Below, piece by piece: positions 33,890 through 44,700 of a DNA stretch of 64,000 nt. The notes beneath the pieces were generated by a model, which saw only the letters and a program-made list of their open reading frames with translations, was not told where the DNA came from and ran no database searches. The DNA lies in NCBI RefSeq assembly GCF_947623445.1, contig NC_135245.1, positions 6,393,501 through 6,457,500 on the forward strand. Direction: 5' to 3'. Source of the DNA: Clavelina lepadiformis. Lineage: Eukaryota > Chordata > Ascidiacea > Aplousobranchia > Clavelinidae. The position numbers were made by a program, and so were the translations under genes. Every line of letters starts with the position of its first letter. Position 1 is the stretch's first letter.

Positions 33890-33961
33890 GCCTCCATAGC
33901 TCAGGCGTAGAGCACTGGTATTGTAAACCAGGGGTCGTGAGTTCAATTCTCACAGGTAACG
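33890..33961 (+). pseudogene. tRNA-Thr-TGT: Broken tRNA-Thr (TGT), inverted copy
   Basis: The anticodon TGT and T-arm GTGAG-TTCAATT-CTCAC are kept. The 3' acceptor strand has become AGGTAAC and no longer pairs with GCCTCCA, and position 32 is A. It is dead and shows more drift than the array copies. Confidence 0.85.
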
Positions 33962-34198
33962 ATTTAGGCATTTCGTTAAGACCAGCTGCATTTAAGCCGA
34001 TATTTCTGCCATCACACAAGTCAATGCTAGTTGAACTAACATTAACCAAATTTTGGCTAGTCAGTTAGCGGAATGAACCTATGTAATGCGTACGTGATAC
34101 AGTAAAACTCCTTTCTACCATTCAACCAAACTTCTACCTAATGCATGTAAAATAAAATCTAAGTTACAAGACATATCTTTCAATAGATCAGAAATAGT

Positions 34199-34338
34199 TT
34201 GGTCAATGGCAATAATAATGGCCAGAATGGTCAATAGTTGGGTCAATGGCCAGAATAGGCCAATGGCCAATAGGCCAATAGGCCAATAGGCCAATAGGCC
34301 AATGGCCAGAATAATGGTCAATAGTTTGGTCAATAGTA
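34199..34338. repeat. GGCCAATA-type minisatellite
   Basis: There are tandem GGCCAATA 8-mers at about 34257-34300, flanked on both sides by the related longer phrases GGTCAATGGCC and AGAATAATGGTCAATAG. The open frames across it are repeat translations, not genes. Confidence 0.85.
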
Positions 34339-34885
34339 CAAAAAACGAATTCCCTGCCTTTACTTGCCTTTTTTTCCACGTAACCTCGAAAAATGGCGTC
34401 TGCAACACGTTATGTCATGCCTCAATAAACTTAGTGGTATCCGCGCTGTTAAAAAACTTTATTAAGAAAATAAGAGGGGTGTGCCACTTTACCCCGTTGG
34501 TCCGTTTTACCCCACTTTCCCCTAATTGGAATGATGGGGGGCTACTGCTGGATGTTATATCGTGATGACCGCAGTCATGTGTACAAAAGGAAGTCATATG
34601 CTAAACATTTTTAAGTGCCATATATCATAGCTGTGTATTGGTTTTAATGCTTTTTTCTGAAAACACGGATTCAACGATATCTTGAACATGTGATGAGATA
34701 AAGAAAAACTAAAGGCACATTCGGAATCAGAGCAAAAAAATACATCTCAAATAATATACTTGCGTTCTCGTTAAAAAAAAGTGAAATTTTGTTGACCTCT
34801 GTATCTAACAACCTTAGATTTCCCCTAAACTTTGAGGAGAAATCTTCAATGACTGGCTTTCAATTATTATTTCTTTTAAGCACTC
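34339..34885. other. Non-genic stretch; one possible transposon end
   Basis: I see no coding exon. Around 34480-34525 the phrase TTTACCCC recurs in GTGCCACTTTACCCCG and CGTTTTACCCCACTTTCC. It resembles the end of a dispersed DNA repeat, but I cannot see its partner end. Confidence 0.3.
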
Positions 34886-34972
34886 TGTGTATTTGCTCAG
34901 TTGGTAGAGCGGTGGACTGTAGTGGAAACATCAGTCAGAAAACGATAGTTCACTGGTTGGAAAGACGCCTTT
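34886..34972 (+). pseudogene. tRNA-Tyr (GTA)-like relic with intron
   Basis: It has a perfect D-arm and A box (GCTCAGTTGGTAGAGC), then GGTGGACTGTAG as in eukaryotic tRNA-Tyr with anticodon GTA at 34919-34921. About 20 nt of intron-like sequence follows, since tRNA-Tyr genes normally carry an intron at this spot. The 3' anticodon strand, T-stem and acceptor do not pair, and the B box is degenerate (GGTTGGAAAG). Confidence 0.6.
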
Positions 34973-35022
34973 CGAATTACGTTTTTGGACAGTTTCCACA
35001 TTACATAAAAGGATATGTCACT

Positions 35023-35091
35023 TTGGCTAGCCCCATTCTGTAACGGTTAGCACTCAGGACTGAATCCTAATAAGACTTAGTTCTGTCCAAA
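35023..35091 (+). pseudogene. tRNA-Gln-like relic
   Basis: TAACGGTTAGCACTCAGGACTGAATCCTA closely follows the D-arm and anticodon arm of tRNA-Gln, but three bases are missing at the anticodon. T-arm and acceptor are decayed. It lies 50 bp past the Tyr-like relic. Confidence 0.55.
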
Positions 35092-35366
35092 CTCTAAAAA
35101 CTTTAAATTAAACTATTTAAAGTAAATTAAATTCTGAAAAAAAATCCATTGGCAGGTTTTCAACTATTGCTTCCCAGCACTCTTTTGTACTTTCCTCTTC
35201 CATGATTCAGTATGGTAATAATTTAGAGTTGCATGGAAATAATGCATATTTAAATTCACACATGCGGCTGAATTTCGTTTGATCAACTAGAATCGCTCTT
35301 CCTATTATAGCTTCATAGCTCAAGACACGGCAATAGCAAAGCACGACCAAGCACCATTTAAACAAC

Positions 35367-35372
35367 TTTATT
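35367..35372 (-). terminator. Cytospin polyadenylation signal
   Basis: AATAAA on the minus strand, 263 nt past the stop codon, in TGCAAATAAAGTTG. It implies a short 3' UTR ending about 20 nt further left. Confidence 0.65.
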
Positions 35373-35634
35373 TGCAGCAATAGAACAGAACAGCAGCGTC
35401 TGGGTTTCAGAGAATGCTGGTACGAAGTGTACAAAACGACAAAAAAGCTCACAGTGCGACCTGAAATGTGTAGAAGCCTCAACAAGTAATTTAGTTGTGA
35501 AGATAAAAATATTATGCCATGTAGTTTCCATGTGTTTGTAAAACAAGTTCAATTCATTTGTCAGTACGATTTTTACGGACAGCTAAAAACAATGACTTGT
35601 AGTAGAAAAGCGAAACGTGACATATGCAATACGT

Positions 35635-35784
35635 TTACGTTTCAAAATATTTATAAATTTGTGTGACGTATGTCATAACACGTTGCCAGTCTGGTCGTTC
35701 TTTGGTGGTCATTTCGTCGGTGGTTAGAGTTGGATCGATTCCCACACTTTCGGCTGCAGCAAACGCGAGGCGGAAATTCTTGGC
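35635..35784 (-). CDS. SPECC1L: Cytospin exon 20 with stop
   Basis: [34 protein letters not shown] and T-stop complete the calponin-homology domain. Acceptor can be TTAAG at 35785 or AAG six bases further in (exon start 35778), both in frame. Confidence 0.95.
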   Translation of the reverse strand, partial: AKNFRLAFAAAESVGIDPTLTTDEMTTKERPDWQRVMTYVTQIYKYFET

Positions 35785-38700
35785 CTTAAGTACAACAATC
35801 AACATTTAAAGGTTGACCTACTCACAGAAAACATTGCACACTGTACATAATTCTATTGATCGATAAGACTTTTTAAGACAGATAACATTGTAACTCGTAA
35901 GCTTCGTATTTAAAGAATTAAACAGCGCGTTATTTACGAACATCATATTATATTTGTTACGACAGCGGGGTATTTTTCATATTTCCAGCAGACCTAGTAT
36001 TTTAATGCGAACTGGCTCGAAGACTAAGCTGATTGATCGTACAACCCTAAGCGACGAGGAAAGAAAATTTGTAAACAATTGCTTCTAACAACAAATTGTC
36101 AACTGGTCAAACTTCGTAAGGCGTTATCCAATGCTCACCTGCAGTTGATTTCTTGCTTTTTCGTCAGCTGCGGCCATGTAAGTTTGCTGTAGCGATTCGT
36201 ATGGAATGTGAGCAGGTAAATATGAATGCAATAAACCACACAACGCCAATCCATCCGACCAACTGCTGCTGAAATTTGTGATGTCAACGCCGTGGTAGTT
36301 CTGCGCAAAGAAATAAAAACATTGCAAGTCTTATTAAACAGTATTTCGAAAAAAATTGAAGTTAAGAATTTCTCCTCTAAGTTCAAAGTCTAAAGTTCTC
36401 CACATACCCTCGTTTTTTCTTGGCACCATTTCAATAGTGCGTTCCGTTTCGAGCCACCGTAACGTCGTGCGAGCGAAGCAAGTGGATCACCCGGAGTGGA
36501 AATGGACAAAGATCTCTGAGGCTTCGCCGGGGTACTCGTAGTAGTGGAAGGAACAGTCCCGCGTCGCTCGACCTTAGACGATGGACCAAAGCGATCGATT
36601 ATATCTGAAAGATGATACTATAAGTTTAACTACGCTTGCTTGGGTTTAGGCGGACAACTGTTAATTAGAAAAGTCTAGTAAACTACCTCTTGTGTCCGAC
36701 ACAGCTTTTCTCGTGTCCGGCTTCTCAGAGTTTCGACGCAGCAATGATGAGAGCTGCTGTAAGTCGCCAGGCGAAACTACACACAAAAGTAAAAATTATT
36801 CTAAAATCTGCTCAGCAAAAAGCGAGTGGACTCAAGTCCATATAAGTGAAGCAACTTGCGTTACCGTTATTGTTTGTGCCGTCCGGAGTACCCGGCTTGC
36901 TGTTGACGGTAGAACCCGCGTTTGAATTCGACTGCAGTTTGCTTACAATTGACGGGTTGCTAGTCGTTTGCGTTGGAGATGGCGTAATTGACGACATCGA
37001 GTGGTGACGTGGAAGAGGATTTACAGTGGCCGTGATTGGGCTCGTATCGGTTCGGGCGCCATTTGACGTGCCAGTTTGTTTTTTTTCCGGACTGAAAGGG
37101 GCAGAGTCGGTGGCGATGATTGATTGGGAGCGATGCGGAGAGACCGGACTGGATGGTTCCGCGTTCTGATTGTCAAACGACTTGATCAGGCTTTGAACGC
37201 CGGGAGAGTTCTCGCTGGCACGTCGTTTGTAAGACTGAAATATATAATTCAAATTAATTTAATTTATCAGTAAGAAATTTAAAACGGCAAGTATTAAACA
37301 TCAAAGGCAAAACAGAGAGTTCGAAATATTTAAACATTCCTAAATTGAAGATAACACTATGAAGCCAAATATTCAAATGAAATGTTAAATCGCTGCACCT
37401 CTCTCAAGGCCGAAATGTCTACAGATGAACGAGAAGCAGCCTGCCTTAGTGAAACAGCTTCCAAGATGGAAGCGGATGTTGCGGAGACACTGGATAAACG
37501 CTTTCTACGCAACTGTTCGTTTTCCACGCGGAGTTTGGTCACTGCTTCATCAAGCACTTGATTTTCATCGCGAAGACGGCCGACTTCAGCTTGAGTTTCT
37601 GTGGAGTTATTTATATGAATTCACTGCAAGTGCAAATGCTTGAGTAATAAATAAAACTACTAACATTTGCGTTTTATTGCAAAATCATGTAACAGAAGCT
37701 TATACAAACACACAATTTTTGACCGTGCAAATGAATGAAATTCCACAATATGCATTACTTATTATTTTTCATACGGACACAATAGACTTCTTTTTCGTAA
37801 ATTCTACGTGTTGAGCAATTTTTTTCAATTACATACCTGCTTTCATGTCATTGGCTATCATGACGGCCATCTGCAAGTCAGCCTGAAACTGTTTCCATTC
37901 TTCTGACTGGTTTCGCTGTTCCTTCTTTAACTGTTGTATTTCTTTTTCAAGACGAAACCTCTCCTCCTAAACAGTGGATACGCATTCACTGAACAACCGG
38001 AACTTCATACACAAGAGAAAGCAGAAATGTCAATAAAGGAAATTACGAACCCTCAGGTCAGATATCTGATTTTGTAATCTTTGAATGGTGTGATTGTCAT
38101 GCTTCTTAATAGCGATATGCTGTTCCACCGAATCTTCCATCACAAAAAGAGTTTCATTTGCTTCGTCCAGGTTAACTTGTTTTATTCTGATATCCTCCTG
38201 CAATCGATCAATGACTTCGGAAAGCTCCGACAAATCTTTCTTTGTCTGCGTACAGTCGTACATACCAACCAAATAAAAATATGATAACATAAGACAATTG
38301 TTAAATTCTCTTAAAATCGATGCATTATGACTATACCATCCTTCATTCAATCAATAAAAAAGCGCAGTACATTTAGCCTAAATGTTCTAACCTTTGCATT
38401 GTATGCTTCTTGGTCTTCTTCCAGTTCTGCTACTCTTGCATCAAGTTTCTCATTTTCAAGTTGACATTCTTTGTGGTCTTCTTCCAAACGTAGACATTTT
38501 TCTTTTAAATCCTGAAATATTCAATTGCAAGAAATGAACGTGAAACCACGCAAAATCAACAGGGGGGTATATCAAAAAATTCGTTATTCATAAAACATCA
38601 AAGCTTGCAATCAACCTTGTTTTCCTTTTTCAAAGATTCAATAAAATCCACATTTTCCTGGGAAACTTCTTGCTTGCTATACATCAGCTCCAAGCGATGC

Positions 38701-41700
38701 CGCTCATTTTGTAATTCTCCTTCGTACTTCTTCGACAGTTCTTTCTGTTCATCAGCTGAGTCTTTAGCTTCCTGCACATACACACGGAATAAAATTGTTA
38801 TAAACACAGCACACAAAATTCTATCAAAAGCCGAAAAATAAATCTTTGGTTTCAGTATATATATATATATATATATCAAGTATCCTAAAAGGTCAATACG
38901 TCAAACTTTTTTCAAAATATACCTTTAGCTTTTTGTTTAGTAAAGATTTTTCTGTGTTAGACTGAGTCAATTCCCGTTCAAGGTGTCGCATTCTTTCTTG
39001 GAATGCCTCGGTGAGCTCTTGTGTTCCCTTTTTCTCATTTGCTGCGTCCTGCAAGTCCTTATTCATCGATTCCTGGATGTGGAGGAGCTGTTTACGTTCA
39101 TTGAGAAGAACGAGATATTGTTGCTTCAGATCGCTGTGTTTTGATCCGTCAGTCATATGATCGGAGAGCAATGCCTGAGACACAAATAATTTGTTTTGAA
39201 CTAAACCCTTTCCTTGTTTCACTACCTGTAGTTGCGAGTGAAGTTGCATAAGTAGTCCAGGTCAATTATAAACAATTGCTTGGATTTTGTTGTACATTTT
39301 TTGTTTGTCCTAATGGTTCAAAACAGTAGATTCTGCTTTACTATAACATGATCTTAACACAAAACTTTTCAACACTTACATCAAATGCTTCACTAACACG
39401 CATCATTTCAACCATTTTAAAATGACATCATTACTGAAGCTTCTTGAAAAATTATGCTTAGCACAAATAACAACTCAATCCTGAAACTGCAATGGAATTT
39501 ATTGCACAGCCAAATGCAAGCAGATTAGTAGCATCCCCTTACATTGCTGAAATTTAATAACCAGGAGAGTATGTGCGCTCCATTTATATTTATACACATA
39601 TGCCGGCATTTGTTCAAACAAAACTCTGTTTAAATTGTTGCTAATACTGAACATTCAGAGTTCATTGAACTTCCTACTTTACAAAGGTTTGCTGCATGAA
39701 AGACATGACTGCCTTTGCACTTCTGCAGGGACTGGTGATGATCTTAGCGTTCCGAGAAAAAACTGTCTTACACTAATGAAATGTTTTGAATATTAATTAA
39801 TTAACCCTATTTAGTAATGCTTTCACTACGAGAGAAGTAACTTTTTTGAAAATATTTCATCGCCAGTACACTGAATCAGGAGAACGCATTATATTTCAAT
39901 CAAATTTTACACCAACGCAACAGACAGCTACATTCGCCCTGCAAGACATATATAACATGACTGCAGTTACAATGCACGTTTCAATAAACTCATCACAGTT
40001 AACGTACACAAAAAATCTGCCAATTGCTGAACATTTCAAAAGTTCAGTAAGTGCAGACAGGAAACAAAAGTTGCCTGCGTTTAGCCCGGCCTGGGTGCTG
40101 ATAGTATTGATTTGGCTTTTACTGGGAGATTATCCCAGTGCCTATTGAAACAACAAGCAATCAGATTTAATGGAAGTCTAGAGTTCAACAGGGTTCACTG
40201 TTTACATTTCGATTTCAGCTACTCAAGGCATCTTCTCTTTTTCTGTTATATCCTTTCAGTATGTTTATAAAAATAACATGGTCCTGCAGCTGAGTTTCCT
40301 TTCGTTAATATTGCATTCTGAGGCTACTTTGCTAAATGTAAGTAGAGAAGAGTGACTGATATGTAGGCTATTCAAACAAACTGAGTCACCTTTCAGCCTG
40401 CGCATATGACACACGTTTTGAGCCAAATGAACAGAAGACAGGATTACCCTTAGTAAACATACTTTGCAGTATATCGTACGTCTTCTGTCATATGTAACCT
40501 ATATCGTATGATGTGGCTAAGGTTAATGAGAGCGTTGTGTGAACAGCGATCATGTTTATGTAATCTGTTACAAAAGTTATGAATCACTTTAGTGTGTGAT
40601 AACCATTTTATTAATCGCTTCATAATTAAAGTGTCATTAAACGACATGTAACTACCCAGTAGGTAATTATATGTAATTACCTGCGTAATTACGAAGATGA
40701 ATATATTTAAAGAGAACAATACACTTCACGAAAGCGGGACACATCAATCACTCAAAATTGGCCGATAACATAACACACAGAAGTAAGCTCTTGGTAAACG
40801 GAAATACTCACGTTTAAGTGTTTAGCCTCAGCAACCTGGTCAGCTAATTTCTTCTCCGCAACACTAAGCTCTTTAACAAGATATTCTTTTTCGTGCTGCA
40901 GTCTGTCATTATCTATTGTCAATTCCGGTACCGATTTTTGTAAATCTGTCAATTCCTGAAAAAATATATGCTGTATACTAAGAAATATTAATACCAACAG
41001 CGTAAAAACTAATTGCATGTCACTACTAACTGTTTGTGCAATAGACAACAAACATGCCTGCTCACCTGCACTGTAGCTTCCAGTTCTTCATGTGTGCTGA
41101 TTTGGCTTTCTTCCATTCTGTGAATGCGTTCTGTAAGACAGGCCACAGTAACAGAAGATGCTTCACTGATGCAGTCTTCTGGTATCTTGTCATCACCGCG
41201 GACACCTGAAATAAAACTAAAATTAAAATATCTCGGATAAATGACTAAAAACAAATATATCTGCTTCAACCACCGAGTTACTATGATTATCAGGTTAGCA
41301 TTACCACTTGGCCCATTAGATGATGTGGTTCCACTTGTGCTGACATCATCTAGAAGATTTTCTGTGGAAGTGGCACGAGACACTGATCCAGACTGCAGCA
41401 TATCACCACTTGTAGTGGATGCTATGTCATCAAGAGATGAGCTTAATCCATCATCATTTGATAAAGTTTCGAGATCTGAGAGTTAGAACAAAACCAGATT
41501 CAATTAAATGTTTTCCTGGCCGACAACCAGAAAATACATGAGAAAATACATGAGTCCAGTTGTTTTTCTCACAATTGTCGCACCCTCACCTTGACGATTT
41601 TTTGAAAATGCAAAAACTGATTTATCTGCATCTTTTGCTTTTATTGAGAGCATCATTACATCAACTTGTTCACGCAATTTCATATTTTCCTCCTAAAGAT

Positions 41701-44700
41701 TTATAAAGTTCAGTTTCTCTTCACAAACAACAATCCTCAATGCTTAACATGTGTATTAAGTGTATTTTTACCAAAAACAACTAGTACAGAATCTTTACAT
41801 AAACCCTCATGTTATACTACCATAACCCAGAATTGGTAAAAAAATAAATTAAGACTAAAAAAAATTCAACATCCAAAAACTATATTTTAAACAAAATTTA
41901 AACTTAAGTAACTAATCACTGATAAAATGAAGACACATGTCACGACATAAACCTTGTCCAAACAGACCAAATGTTTGAGATAGCACTTGAAAATGACAAC
42001 AGCAAAATGATTAACGTGCAGCAACCATATTAAAACATCATAATTTAGTTGCAATATTGCACATCCTAAGTTGCAATACACATAAAACTTATTTAACAAG
42101 AAAAGTGAATTCCCTTTTCATTGACACATCTTCTGAGAAATCAAATGCACCGAAAATATCCACTAGCAGAAAAGGTGATAAGTAGTTTATATTTGATAAC
42201 GCATCGCGCTCTTGAAAATCCAGGAAACTATGACCAGAGAAAGAGCTATCTTGATGAATAAAATACTTCTACAATGCTTACCTGTATGCCCATAACAACA
42301 GAAGAATCAGCGATGGATAAAGGTTTGCTGGTGTGATGGTTTGCCACCATCGGTTTCATAATCAAAGCAAACTAACAGTAATTATCATCCAATATTGTGC
42401 AAAGCTATTACAACTTAATAAAACCACTAAACGTAATATATTTCATTACTGAATTATTAACATCCACAATATATAGGCCATAGGGATACCTGGCGGTAAT
42501 CAATAAATCTCACATTTACCTATGTTCTTTGACGCGAATATGAATACGTAGGAAAACGCTACTTAATTTAAAAGTGACAAAATTACAGTTTAAACAAGAA
42601 AAGAACGGACGAACGGAAGCATGAGAGGAAAAGGTGTTATTATTAGACGTCACAAACTCCGCAAGTACCAACTGAAAACATTTCAGCCACCGACACAAAC
42701 CGGCCCATTGTCAAGCATTCGTTTCGCCTCGATGAACGTGCTAATCCGTTCTGCAAGCGCATTCTAAAACCACGCACTAACATTTTATTTCCGCTTAGTC
42801 TTTGTTATTCATCTGTGTAGCACCTGGCGTATCAAAAAACTATTGTACACGGTCCTTATACTATCCGGGTAGGTCTCGGCTGACGGGATGACGAAGGAAT
42901 TAATTAAATCGGATAAGAGCGGCAAGGATCTATGAAGATGAAATAACTTTTATTATAACATAAATGCTTGTCTGTTGTTGTGACTTACACAGAGCTCAAC
43001 ATGATGAAATATGGACAGTCTTAACCTTTTAACGCTAAACTGCTTCTACTTCAACAAGAGGGTATTTATTTAATCACGATATAGAAGCCTTTACAAACGT
43101 AAATGATACAGTACACGTTTTCCTTTATCGTTAGTCTCATTCCGTTTACGTGACTGAACTCTCAAAAATAGCTTTCCTACATCCGCGCTGCTGTCTAATT
43201 AAGGTTACTGAGGTTGTGCATTTTCATTCGAAATCGTGCTCATTAAACCAGAGTCAGTATATTTATTATGTTGAGAATAATACCGCATTATCGGTCATAC
43301 TATGCTTTACTTTCGACGCCCGATTTGAAATGTTGATCTACCTGCCAATTACTCCGTCAACCACTATGTACCCTACATCACACGCACGGTTAGACACTAG
43401 ATGACTAGACTATGAGTCTGCTGCTGATATGATACTAAATAACATACGCTCGCTTTTTCTAACAACTTTGGGTTGGAGCTTCTGGTAACTTGGTCTTTAG
43501 TTTTGTAAATTTCTATCTTAGTAAATCTTATAAAGTTAAAGTAAAAACAAAAAGCTTCTTTACCAGTTGGTCCAATACTAGAATCTTTACGGTTTCAAAA
43601 AAGAGGCCTAGCTACATTTTTCATAATAAGCGTATAAACACAATTTGATACCTATTTGCTGTCATTACCAAAACATCAGGCCGTGGGCATATCAAGCGTT
43701 AAGGAAACATGTTTAGGTCGTGTATGTCAAGTCGTACAGCGGGTGTCTGTGCTACTACAATCTATAAATACACCAGGCTTTCATCTTCTGTAGGTTTTCT
43801 TTTTTTCGCACAAAAATTTACATTTGCAAACGCTCTGCATTTTCCACCACACTCGCTGTTTCTATTCTGATACTAACGCAAATCTGACCTTTTATCTAAT
43901 TACGTGAATTGCTTGCAGTATACCTTAGAGTTAAAACGTTTTCATGCAGTAAAACTTACAATTAGAACTTTGAATAGAAAGATGAACGATTTTTTACAAA
44001 AATTAAATTAAATCTTTTCCCTTGTGCAGCAAAAATTAGCAATGCCAAAGGGGGTAAACATCACTTAATGCACACAGAGAACTAAACCATTTCATGGCAC
44101 TGCTTTTGCAAATTGAGTTACGTGCATCGTAAGTCAATATATATATATGCTGATGGGCTGACCACAAGAAGACCAGCCAACTACCCTATTCAAAGTAAAT
44201 GCGACATCATAAAAGAGTAGTTAGCATCGAAGCAAAGAAATGTCCTAATCTCCTTGTCCTAGAGACTTTTTTCCCTTGAAAGCTATCAAAGGTGGTCGTT
44301 ACCATACCACAGAGCTATTAACTCAGACTTGGAACCTTACACCAATGCCGCGAAACTGTTACAGTCCAAGAGTCACGTAACAATTTTACTGCATTGTGAG
44401 AACGGTGTGATGTGCCCCGGGGCGACAATGGGCGCGAAATTGGCAGTCGAAGCCGTCTAAATTTCTTTGTTTTTAGTTTCAACAATTCGCAAATTCAACG
44501 CGAGCGATCTACTGATAACAAAAACAGGTTGACTGAACCAACTCTACGTAACGTAGTCGATGATAAAACAGGAGCTGACAGCGAAGCGCAGCTGTGGAAA
44601 CAAAAACAACCAAACTGACCAAATACAGATCTTAAACGTATTCTTAACTTCACATTTATACATAATCTTAATTCCATATGGAGTCATATCTTATGGGCGT

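Larger units (their letters stand above)
33183..33961 (-). repeat. Inverted fold-back copy closing the array
   Basis: This is the reverse complement of the cassette stretch from the decayed Asn gene back to Thr-TGT. It joins the direct array at CATTAA/ACGAAAG with a shared TTAA, inside what was the Asn anticodon loop. It holds only one 310-bp piece, an intact Thr-AGT and a broken Thr-TGT. Its matching arm lies about 31770-32852, leaving a spacer of about 330 bp. Homology ends near 33961, just after the tRNA. Confidence 0.93.

Noticed and set aside
34115-34408. 97-codon minus-strand frame with a repeated hydrophobic pattern
   Set aside because: It is the translation of the GGCCAATA minisatellite.
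39226-39249. Eight-codon alternative start (MQLHSQLQ) joined to exon 10
   Set aside because: In phase with a donor, but no acceptor, promoter sign or homology. The exon 9 to exon 10 join already aligns with human cytospin without a gap.
39846-40148. 100-codon plus-strand frame in intron 9
   Set aside because: No recognisable domain, no context, and inside an intron of a well-supported gene.
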